From NCBI GenBank assembly GCA_022729285.1, contig JALDAI010000019.1, positions 1 to 11,617 of the forward strand: a DNA stretch of 11,617 nucleotides, read 5' to 3'. Source of the stretch: Candidatus Nanoanaerosalina archaeon (GTDB lineage: Archaea; Nanohalarchaeota; Nanosalinia; Nanosalinales; Nanoanaerosalinaceae). The notes beneath the pieces were generated by a model. That model made no database searches and was not told where the DNA came from. It saw nothing but the letters and a program-made list of their open reading frames with translations. The translations under genes were made by a program, and so were the position numbers. Shown piece after piece: positions 5,857-11,617 of the stretch (within the stretch, counting starts at the first letter, position 1; each line of letters begins with the position of its first letter).

Positions 5857-6090
5857 ATGGTTGAGTTTGAAAAAATTGATGGTAAGAAGTTTGAGTTTGG
5901 AGATAAAGAGTTTATAGAAGTTACAAAAAAAATTGCTTCCTCCGAAGAAGGCGAAGAACCGTTTATAAGTATTGTAAGAGGGTTTTTAGATGAAGACGGT
6001 AACAAGAGGTATAAAAACAATATCTCCGTTCCTTTAAAGAAAGATGTTGTAAACTTCTTGAAAGAAGCATTACCGGAGATGGTTGAATAA
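5857..6090 (+). CDS. Small acidic protein of unknown function (77 aa)
   Basis: The protein begins MVEFEKIDGKKFEFGDKEF, which suggests beta strands, continues through an acidic loop (SSEEGEEP), then a strand ending in RGFLDEDGNKRY, a second strand and a C-terminal helix (KDVVNFLKEALPEM). A small alpha/beta fold is likely, but no family is recognised. Short archaeal proteins of this look are sometimes chromatin or ribosome-associated; nothing here proves it. The ATG at 5857 is preferred over an in-frame TTG at 5851 because AGGT (5845-5848) sits eight bases before it. The gene ends in a hairpin shared with the convergent CBS gene. Confidence 0.72.
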   Translation: MVEFEKIDGKKFEFGDKEFIEVTKKIASSEEGEEPFISIVRGFLDEDGNKRYKNNISVPLKKDVVNFLKEALPEMVE

Positions 6091-6104
6091 ACCTATCCCC
6101 GGTA
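6071..6104. terminator. Interrupted hairpin between convergent genes
   Basis: TACCGG (6071-6076) pairs with CCGGTA (6099-6104). After a mismatch, GAT pairs with ATC and, past a one-base bulge, GGT pairs with ACC, leaving a seven-base loop. The stem spans the stop codon of the 77-aa gene and ends 16 bases before the stop of the CBS gene. It could end transcription from both sides. Confidence 0.42.
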
Positions 6105-6119
6105 GTCTAATTTAGGAAA

Positions 6120-7289
6120 TTACTTGTTGTACTTCCCTTTCTTCCAAAGATCTCTGATCCTATCCCTTCTCTTCTCCTTCTGAGATGTTAATTTCTCCTT
6201 TAAACTGTCTATTACCTGGTCCATTACATCTAAAAGCTCCCAGCCTTCCTTCTTAATTATGGTTGTACCAAGCTCAGAGTATAGCTTCAGATTTATAGAG
6301 TATTTCTCCCTTCTTCCCTCAGTTTGGAAAGTTTTCACATGGATTTTAAGTTCTCTAGGACGGTTTAAAAGCCTTGATATTTTACCTTGTACGGCTGCTT
6401 CGACTTTTTCATAGATCATCCGTTTCTGGCCATCGTTATCAATGCCTACAAGGTTTACGATAAGCTCTTCAGACTCCTTGAAAGTGGACATATACTCAAC
6501 AAGGTCTTTCTGAGTAAGAATACCGTAAGGAACTTCTTCTTCATCGATTACAATGACTTCATCAGTGCCTAGCTTCCTCATCTTCTTTACAGCCTTACAG
6601 ATGGATAACTTGTCATCCTTCACAAGAGCCAAATTAGTGTCCATTATCTCTCTAGCAGGGATTTCGGAGATACTGTCCTTCTGGCCTTTTGCATCCCCGT
6701 ACCTCATCTGCTCACGAGGACCCATTGTTTTTAGAAGGTCTAAACTTGTTATTTTACCCATTATACGGCCTTTTTTACTTACTACAGGCACTATATTGAG
6801 GTTTTTGTCCTCTATAATCTTTCTAGCCTTAGCAAATTTCTCGTCTTCCTTAAGAACTATGATCTCCTTAGCCATCAGATCTTTTACATGTAGGTTGTGG
6901 AACTCTTTAACACTGTTTCTAAGCGGTGAAACCATTATTTTTTCGTTAACCACTCCTAAAAGCCTGTCCCCTTCAAGATGTGCTGCTGAAAAGTTTCCTG
7001 AGTTAACTAATCTTTCAGCAACATCCACCAAGTTTTCATGACCCTCTATCTCAGGAGGCGTCTCAACAAGCGACTTAGCCTTTATCTTGGTAGGGTCTTT
7101 ATGGATGTTCTTGTTTATCTCTGTGTAAGGGATTACTCCTTTGAATGAATTATCGTCCACTACAGGTACTTCCTTTATGTTGTGGTCTTCCATTATCTTT
7201 TTTAGCTTAGAGAGTTTATCATCAGAGGAGACTGATACGTATTCAGAATCTATTATCTCATCGACAGTAATTTCTTTTAGAGATTTCAT
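6120..7289 (-). CDS. Four-CBS protein with a C-terminal HPF/S30AE-like domain
   Basis: The 389-aa protein has four CBS motifs forming two pairs: about residues 5-60, 70-122, 133-192 and 207-270. Typical CBS signatures include IKEVPVVDDNSFKGVI, LNIVPVVSKKGRIMGKI and GTDEVIVIDEEEVPYGIL. CBS pairs bind adenine nucleotides and sense energy state. Residues about 275-375 differ: an N-terminal helix, then RELKIHVKTFQTEGRREKYS, a second strand pair, a conserved-looking aromatic helix and a long basic tail (KEKLTSQKEKRRDRIRD). This resembles the S30AE/HPF fold of ribosome hibernation factors in its strand order and basic tail, so the protein may couple nucleotide level to ribosome shutdown; this assignment is from pattern alone. 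A GGTGA ribosome-binding sequence lies six bases before the ATG, and a dyad overlaps the expected transcription start. Confidence 0.85.
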   Translation of the reverse strand: MKSLKEITVDEIIDSEYVSVSSDDKLSKLKKIMEDHNIKEVPVVDDNSFKGVIPYTEINKNIHKDPTKIKAKSLVETPPEIEGHENLVDVAERLVNSGNFSAAHLEGDRLLGVVNEKIMVSPLRNSVKEFHNLHVKDLMAKEIIVLKEDEKFAKARKIIEDKNLNIVPVVSKKGRIMGKITSLDLLKTMGPREQMRYGDAKGQKDSISEIPAREIMDTNLALVKDDKLSICKAVKKMRKLGTDEVIVIDEEEVPYGILTQKDLVEYMSTFKESEELIVNLVGIDNDGQKRMIYEKVEAAVQGKISRLLNRPRELKIHVKTFQTEGRREKYSINLKLYSELGTTIIKKEGWELLDVMDQVIDSLKEKLTSQKEKRRDRIRDLWKKGKYNK

Positions 7290-7300
7290 TAAAATTCACC

Positions 7301-7319
7301 AGTTAAAATGGTCTTAACT
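7301..7319. promoter_or_regulatory. Dyad at the CBS-gene transcription start (candidate operator)
   Basis: AGTTAA and TTAACT are inverted 6-bp arms with seven bases between. The dyad lies between the TATA-like box and the ribosome-binding sequence of the CBS gene. A further TTAACT at 7344-7349, exactly 30 bases from the first and on the far side of the TATA box, strengthens the idea of a regulator site. Confidence 0.35.
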
Positions 7320-7331
7320 CTTATATATTGG
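7320..7331 (-). promoter_or_regulatory. TATA-like box of the CBS gene
   Basis: The minus strand reads CCAATATATAAG, predicting a start near 7298 and a very short leader containing GGTGA. The helicase gene lies upstream on the same strand, 122 bases away, so the CBS gene probably has its own transcript. Confidence 0.5.
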
Positions 7332-7411
7332 CTCTGCTAACTTTTAACTTTAATGTATAAACAGGGTTAGAAGAATTTGACAAAATAGTTCTACCTTCTC
7401 TAAAAAAGTCA

Positions 7412-9247
7412 CTAATCCTCAAAAAAGTTTTTTATATGGTTCCATGGCGCCTGTGTTATATGGTAATCTCCTGAGCTAAGTGTTTTACGGTACTTTCTCC
7501 ACGAATACCTTTTGTCAAGATACATTACAACGCCTTTATCTGTTTCAGATCTAATACATCTTCCAGCAGCCTGTGTAGCACGGTTTATAGCAGGGTAGGT
7601 GTAACCGTAGTCCCATCCGTTCCCGAACTTCCTGTCATAAAATTTTATAAGCTGTTTAACCTCTAGATCAGGGTTTTGTAGAGGAACTCCTACAACGAAG
7701 ACAGCTGTCATAAGATCTCCGGGATAATCGATACCTTCTCCAAAGCTTCCTCCTATAACACCGAATAAAACAGCGCTCTTATCGGTTTTATCACCGAACT
7801 TTTCCAGAAACTTTTTCTTCTCCTCCTTGTTCATACCACGTTTCTCCACAAAAATCGGCTGGTCTATCCGATCCTTTAAAATATCTAAGATCTTGTCACG
7901 GAAATCATAGGATGGGAAAAATACTCCGGTATTGCCTTTAACCTCTTCAGCGCTTTTTAAGACATACCATGCGATTTTTTGGAACTCTTTATCGCTTCTC
8001 TCCTTGTACCTTGTAGTGACCTTGTCCACGATCAAGTTCATCTTATTCTCCTTAGGGAAAGGAGAGTCGAACTCAAAGCTTCTTGTCTCAGACTCATCTA
8101 AACCAAGGATGTCCATATACATCTCAAGAGGTTTCAGAGTTCCCGACATCACTATAGAGGTGTGGCTATTGTTTAAAGGGCTTGATGTAGCGTACTGAGG
8201 GTTCAAACACCGGTAACCTATCTTTATGATCTCTTTGTTCGAAGAAGTGGTTCTCCTTGAAATAATCCTGGCAAAACCTTTATCCGGTCCTGTCCACTTC
8301 TCCATAAAGTTTGCAACGGCGTCACAGCTGCTTTCTTCGTTTTCCTCGAGTATTTCTTTTGCAACAGATCTTAAATCGGTTATAAGATCTTTGTAGTCCG
8401 TGAAGTTGTTTACCTTGTCCATAAAGTGTTTCTTCTTAATCAGAGTTTCCTTTTCCATACCTAGCTCGTTAGCGCTTATCTGTCTCAACACTTTTTTCAA
8501 ATGATCCAGTTTACCGCTGATATCGTGATAATTAGTGCTGTAAGCTTCTTTAGAAGCTTTATCAACGGTTTGTGCAGTTATAGTTGCAGAGTTTAATCCT
8601 CTAGTTCTTCCAGGAAGATTATGTCCTTCATCAACAATTATTATACAGTCCTTAAGGGTTAGACCTGATTTAGAAAATATTACATCTCTTACATTAGGGT
8701 GGAAGACGTGGAAGTAATCTCCTATTATAATATCGGCGTTAGAAGCAAGATGCATGGATATTTCGTAAGCACAAACTTTTTTACAACGGCTTTTCAACTC
8801 ACTAGCTCTTAGTATTTCGTTGCTAACCTCTGATAACTTTTTCTTAGCAATATCTGTCAGTTCATGGTTGTTTTTATACGTGTTATCGTGTCTAGGACAC
8901 TTTTTTTCATCTTCACCTTCTTCGACAAAAGTTGTTGAACCTCCTTCACACATCCATCTTTTACCGATGATATCTGCTGCTTTGAAACTGACTTTGTGTT
9001 TCTCCCTGATCTTTTTCAGAGTTTCAACAGCTATTTCGTGTTGAGAATGTCGAGGAGTTATGAAAAAAACTGTTTTATCGTTCTCCAAAGCATAAGATAG
9101 AGCTGGAGCAACTGTAGCAGCTGTTTTTCCAAGACCTGTAGGGGCATGTGTTAAAACATTTTCTCTTTTTTCCAAAGCTTTCTCAACTTCTTCCTTAAGC
9201 TTTTCCTGCTTGTCTCTAACATTGTCAAAGGGAAAGAAATCTTTCAT
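7412..9247 (-). CDS. XPD/Rad3-family (DinG-like) DNA helicase with iron-sulfur cluster
   Basis: This superfamily 2 helicase unwinds DNA 5' to 3' and acts in repair in relatives. Numbered from the ATG at 9247 (611 aa), it shows VRDKQ near 10, Walker A APTGLGKT (35-42), four cysteines at about 99, 116, 154 and 158 that match the iron-sulfur cluster of XPD, the DEGH box (205-208), SGTLKP before the second motor domain, and motif VI QAAGRCIRS from about 559. All key motifs are intact, so an active enzyme is expected. The start is not settled. ATG 9247 gives the usual XPD N-terminus (MKDFFPFDNVRDKQ); ATG 9289 and TTG 9304 add 14 or 19 residues without family likeness, although a TATA-like box at 9327-9336 suits those. 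It is divergent from the GTPase gene. Confidence 0.9.
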   Translation of the reverse strand: MKDFFPFDNVRDKQEKLKEEVEKALEKRENVLTHAPTGLGKTAATVAPALSYALENDKTVFFITPRHSQHEIAVETLKKIREKHKVSFKAADIIGKRWMCEGGSTTFVEEGEDEKKCPRHDNTYKNNHELTDIAKKKLSEVSNEILRASELKSRCKKVCAYEISMHLASNADIIIGDYFHVFHPNVRDVIFSKSGLTLKDCIIIVDEGHNLPGRTRGLNSATITAQTVDKASKEAYSTNYHDISGKLDHLKKVLRQISANELGMEKETLIKKKHFMDKVNNFTDYKDLITDLRSVAKEILEENEESSCDAVANFMEKWTGPDKGFARIISRRTTSSNKEIIKIGYRCLNPQYATSSPLNNSHTSIVMSGTLKPLEMYMDILGLDESETRSFEFDSPFPKENKMNLIVDKVTTRYKERSDKEFQKIAWYVLKSAEEVKGNTGVFFPSYDFRDKILDILKDRIDQPIFVEKRGMNKEEKKKFLEKFGDKTDKSAVLFGVIGGSFGEGIDYPGDLMTAVFVVGVPLQNPDLEVKQLIKFYDRKFGNGWDYGYTYPAINRATQAAGRCIRSETDKGVVMYLDKRYSWRKYRKTLSSGDYHITQAPWNHIKNFFED

Positions 9248-9326
9248 ACCAACACACTTGGTCAAATTCGAGGATGAGTTTAATAACATTTTCTGTTTTT
9301 TCAAAAAAGGCTAAAACTGTCTAAAG

Positions 9327-9336
9327 GTTTTTTACA
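9327..9336 (-). promoter_or_regulatory. TATA-like box candidate for the helicase
   Basis: The minus strand reads GTAAAAAACC and predicts transcription from near 9304, which would favour the ATG at 9289. A second candidate, GTTATTAAAC at 9278-9287, would favour the ATG at 9247. The sequence does not decide between them. Confidence 0.33.
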
Positions 9337-9356
9337 GTGCTAGACCACGTAGTAAA

Positions 9357-9367
9357 GATTTTTAAAC
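9357..9367 (+). promoter_or_regulatory. TATA box of the KaiC-like/GTPase gene
   Basis: GATTTTTAAAC is centred 27 bases before the ATG at 9389. No ribosome-binding sequence lies near the ATG, so the transcript is probably leaderless. Confidence 0.55.
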
Positions 9368-9388
9368 TAATAAGGCAAAATATGGTTT

Positions 9389-10561
9389 ATGTCTAAAATC
9401 TCGCTTCCTCTCGATAGGTTGAACGAAGCCTTAGATGGGGGAGTCGAGGATGGTTCAAACGTTCTTATCCTAGCTGACCTAGTTGTAGACAAGATGAAGT
9501 TCGGTTCATCGCTTGTTAACTACCGTTTAGGGGAAGAGGATAACATCATTTATTTGGTTAACAACAAGTTACCGGTTTATGCAGAAAAGAGCGTAGGAGA
9601 TCTTGAAGAAAAATCTGATAAAGTAGCCTTTATAGACGGTTTTTCATCAACTATAGACAAAAAATCCGGTTCAGACTTCGTAGTCGAATCAAAGATAACG
9701 GATAATACTAAAAATTATATTTCAGAGTCTTTAGAAGTTTCTAAAAGAGCTATAAAGAAAATGGAGGACTGGGGAAGTTCTTTCATCGTTGATTCAGTGG
9801 ACTCTTGGGTAGGGGAGCTGGATAGTTTAGAGAACTTTCTTGAAGAAGTTTCTCCTGTACTAAAAGAGACGAATACTGTTGGCTACTACCTTTTCCCAAA
9901 CCTTGGGTTTGGAGAGGACGATGGAGAAACCCTTGAACGTCTTACAGAAATGTTTGACTACGTTTTACACCTTAAAGGTATTGAGAGAACCGGTACAACG
10001 CTCAAGTACGTTGATGTCAGGAAACCGGATATAGATGAGAAAATACCTTTTGAAGTAACTCCTAGAGGGCTTGTAACATATATTCCTAAGATACTTGTCA
10101 CAGGACCTTATAACGCTGGTAAGTCGACCTTTGTTGAAACAATGTCTGAGAGCTCTGTTTCAGTCGATAGGTTAGGAACAACGGTTTCATTAGACCATGG
10201 AAAGATATCTAGGAAAGGTATTTTAGCCGATGTTTTCGGAACCCCGGGTCAGGAACGTTTTGACTGGGCTATGGACTTTTTAGGTAAATCTATTTTCGGG
10301 ACTTTCCTCATAGTTGATTCAAGGAACCCGAGGTACGGTAGAGTGAAGGATATGTTTAGAAGGCTGGAAGATAAGAAAGTACCTACTTTGATAGTAGCGA
10401 ACTTCCAGAACAAGGAAGACGCTTTAAAACCTTCCGAGATAGAGGAGAAGCTTGGTATAGAGACGCTGGGTGTTGATGCTTTAAACGGAGAAGGTGTAGA
10501 AGAAGCTGTTGAAAAACTTTTCGATAAGATACTGAGCCAACATTCGTGGTATTACACTTAG
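9389..10561 (+). CDS. Fusion: degenerate KaiC/RecA-like domain plus Ras-like GTPase
   Basis: Residues 1-225 look like a KaiC/Rad55-type RecA domain: LDRLNEALDGGVEDGSNVLIL at the start, a YLVNN strand, and a Walker B-like FIVDSVDSW (132-140). Its P-loop is decayed; ADLVVDKM (29-36) keeps only Lys35 of GxxxxGKT, so ATP hydrolysis is unlikely. Residues 233-390 are a small GTPase with G1 GPYNAGKS (239-246), TT at 264-265, G3 FGTPGQERF (283-291), where the usual Asp is Gly, G4 NKED (341-344) and a G5-like VDALNG. The GTPGQ form is typical of GTPases paired with Roadblock proteins, such as Streptomyces CvnD. A Roadblock gene follows after 55 bases, so a GTPase-regulator pair is likely. The pathway controlled is unknown. 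Confidence 0.85.
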   Translation: MSKISLPLDRLNEALDGGVEDGSNVLILADLVVDKMKFGSSLVNYRLGEEDNIIYLVNNKLPVYAEKSVGDLEEKSDKVAFIDGFSSTIDKKSGSDFVVESKITDNTKNYISESLEVSKRAIKKMEDWGSSFIVDSVDSWVGELDSLENFLEEVSPVLKETNTVGYYLFPNLGFGEDDGETLERLTEMFDYVLHLKGIERTGTTLKYVDVRKPDIDEKIPFEVTPRGLVTYIPKILVTGPYNAGKSTFVETMSESSVSVDRLGTTVSLDHGKISRKGILADVFGTPGQERFDWAMDFLGKSIFGTFLIVDSRNPRYGRVKDMFRRLEDKKVPTLIVANFQNKEDALKPSEIEEKLGIETLGVDALNGEGVEEAVEKLFDKILSQHSWYYT

Positions 10562-10579
10562 AGAACTTGTTTGAAAAAA

Positions 10580-10594
10580 CTTTATCAATATAAG
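10580..10594 (+). promoter_or_regulatory. TATA-like element before the Roadblock gene
   Basis: CTTTATCAATATAAG could start transcription near 10611, almost at the ribosome-binding sequence GAGGTGAGGG (10606-10615). Read-through from the GTPase gene is equally possible, and the strong ribosome-binding sequence suits a gene inside an operon. Confidence 0.3.
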
Positions 10595-10616
10595 AGGAAA
10601 ATTTAGAGGTGAGGGA

Positions 10617-10982
10617 ATGACAACTAAAGAAGAGAAGCTGAAGGAACTTTTAGGAGAGATCAAGGAGATAACAAATGTTAAAGGAGCCGCGATAGTTAGG
10701 AGAGATGGTCTTCTTATAGTTTCCAACCTACCCTCAGATATTGAAGCAGATCAGTTAGCAGCTATGACCGCTTCAACAGTTGGTTCGGGAGAAACTGCTT
10801 CAAAAACACTTTCCATCGGAGAAGTTAAACAGGTAACAGTTGAGTCCGATCACGGAAAGCTTATCTCAACAGGAGCAGGAAATGAAGGTATCTTAACAGT
10901 TCTTACAGCCGATGATGTCAACATGGGATTAGTATTAGTTGAGATGAAAGAAGCTGCTAAAAAGATAAAAAGAGTTCTTTGA
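10617..10982 (+). CDS. Roadblock/LC7-domain protein
   Basis: This 121-aa protein is one Roadblock/LC7 domain: an N-terminal helix (EEKLKELLGEIKEI), the strand pair VKGAAIVRRDGLLIVSNLP (39-aa region from about 20), a central helix with AAMTASTVGSGETAS, a strand with VTVESDHGKLISTGAG, and ILTVLTADDVNMGLVLVEM before a last helix. Roadblock proteins form dimers that bind small GTPases as activators or scaffolds (MglB for MglA, CvnB for CvnD, Ragulator parts for Rag GTPases). Its gene lies 55 bases after the GTPase fusion on the same strand and has a strong GAGGTGAGGG ribosome-binding sequence seven bases or less from the ATG. It is therefore the expected partner of that GTPase. Its stop is 5 bases from the stop of the convergent nre gene. 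Confidence 0.9.
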   Translation: MTTKEEKLKELLGEIKEITNVKGAAIVRRDGLLIVSNLPSDIEADQLAAMTASTVGSGETASKTLSIGEVKQVTVESDHGKLISTGAGNEGILTVLTADDVNMGLVLVEMKEAAKKIKRVL

Positions 10983-10987
10983 TTTAA

Positions 10988-11617
10988 CTATTTGAAAGCT
11001 GATAAAGAGTGTTGAGTACTGCTCATCATCTTAGAGTTCTGTTTAACAAGGCTTCCATCAACAGACACATTTTTTAAAACCTTTTCAAAACCTTTTCTAA
11101 AGCTCTCCATCACTGAGTAATCGTCAAAAGCGTCTTTAACAGTTTCTCTGATAACCCATACTCCTAGAGGAGCCCAGTACATGTCCGTAACCTCTCGGAC
11201 AACAAGAACTTTAGCCTGTCTACCGATCTTTTCAAGGTATTCACATACTCCAAGACGTGTAGCGTAGTAAGCACCAGCGGTTTCCTTCGCATAATTTGTT
11301 CTACCGCCAAAGTTCTCATAATTCTTGTTGACAAACGCTTTAGAACCAGGGTTCCAGACAGATCCTGCACCTTTTATCTCTAAAAGCTCGTACTCCCACT
11401 TGCCCGGTGTTAAAATAATGTGGAAGTGGTTGCCGTTGTAACTGTTGTAAAAATACCTGGTCTCTCCAAGCTCTTGATAGTCCTTAACCCTGTCTCTGAC
11501 CTGTTTGGAAACCATGTCGTCGACAGCTGTTATAGACCACCTTGTAGGAACCATCCGACGGTTCTCCTTCTTACCTAAAAGACCTGCTGATAAAACCCTT
11601 TGTATACCGTAATAATC
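10988..11617 (-). CDS. nre: Archaeal DNA-repair protein Nre, N-terminus beyond window
   Basis: The open frame runs from the right edge to a TAG at 10988-10990, giving 209 residues. It continues in frame through the ATG at 11554 (which is internal), reading DYYGIQRVLSAGLLGKKENR and then RMVPTRWSITAVDD, the hallmark of the archaeal Nre family (DUF650/DUF651). Nre proteins act with PCNA in DNA repair in Haloferax. Complete family members are about 400 residues and many carry an N-terminal zinc finger, which would lie outside the window. The last residues are TQHSLSAFK; QHSLSAF fits the Q-x-x-L-x-x-F core of a PCNA-interacting motif, though the last aromatic residue is Lys instead. The gene converges on the Roadblock gene with only 5 bases between stop codons, so the two transcripts must overlap. 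Confidence 0.9.
   Translation of the reverse strand, partial: DYYGIQRVLSAGLLGKKENRRMVPTRWSITAVDDMVSKQVRDRVKDYQELGETRYFYNSYNGNHFHIILTPGKWEYELLEIKGAGSVWNPGSKAFVNKNYENFGGRTNYAKETAGAYYATRLGVCEYLEKIGRQAKVLVVREVTDMYWAPLGVWVIRETVKDAFDDYSVMESFRKGFEKVLKNVSVDGSLVKQNSKMMSSTQHSLSAFK

Noticed and set aside
6553..7041. Long 162-codon open frame on the plus strand
   Set aside because: It is antisense to the CBS-domain gene, whose motifs are clear, and its Ser/Leu-rich product looks like a reverse-strand artefact.
7290..7411. Possible riboswitch or small RNA in the spacer before the CBS gene
   Set aside because: Only a TATA-like box and short half-sites were found, with a leader of about ten bases, too short for a riboswitch.
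11164..11370. Second minus-strand frame inside nre
   Set aside because: It overlaps the conserved Nre coding sequence in another frame and has no start signal.
11552..11554. ATG as the start of the right-hand minus-strand gene
   Set aside because: The frame stays open to the window edge and the residues before this ATG match the Nre family, so it is an internal Met.
1..11617. Mobile elements, CRISPR arrays, long repeats
   Set aside because: No transposase or integrase motif, spaced direct repeats or terminal inverted repeats were seen in the reading of both strands.

Overview
The window reads as a piece of an AT-rich archaeal chromosome. The evidence is the gene content: an Orc1/Cdc6 initiator, an XPD-type iron-sulfur helicase, the archaeal DNA-repair protein Nre, and a small GTPase with a Roadblock partner. 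The promoters agree, because several genes have a TATA-like box centred about 27 bases before the start codon and so look leaderless. Many small proteins are rich in Glu and Lys. A DPANN-type or mildly salt-adapted archaeon would fit, but the lineage cannot be fixed from this sequence. No tRNA, rRNA, CRISPR array or insertion sequence was found.

Left part (1-3305, all on the minus strand). Orc1/Cdc6 is followed by a sulfatase-superfamily enzyme and an arylsulfotransferase-like protein that runs off the left edge. The last two are both membrane-anchored or exported and form an operon. The sulfatase has its own TATA box, overlapped by an 8-bp inverted repeat that looks like an operator.

Middle part (3306-6104). 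A short divergent promoter region carries one candidate origin-recognition-box sequence. It leads into a row of small genes: an 83-aa coiled-coil protein, a 144-aa two-pass membrane protein and a 69-aa coiled-coil protein on the plus strand; a NYN-domain (LabA-like) nuclease on the minus strand; an unrecognised 166-aa charged protein; a 51-aa zinc-ribbon protein on the minus strand; and a 77-aa acidic protein. Convergent pairs are separated by only 8-29 bases, and dyad symmetry spans their stop codons.

Right part (6105-11617). On the minus strand lie a protein with four CBS motifs joined to a ribosome-hibernation-factor-like C-terminus, and the XPD-like helicase. Divergent from the helicase is the most unusual item: a 390-aa protein that fuses a KaiC/RecA-like domain with a decayed P-loop to a Ras-like GTPase of the 'GTPGQ' type. 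It is followed directly by a Roadblock/LC7 protein. The pair resembles the GTPase-Roadblock switches of bacterial MglA/MglB and the Streptomyces conservons. Convergent with it is the C-terminal half of Nre, ending in a PCNA-binding-like motif.

Together the window carries replication and repair functions (Orc1, XPD, Nre), a nucleotide-sensing translation regulator (CBS-HPF-like), a GTPase switch module, and a surface sulfate/phosphate enzyme pair.
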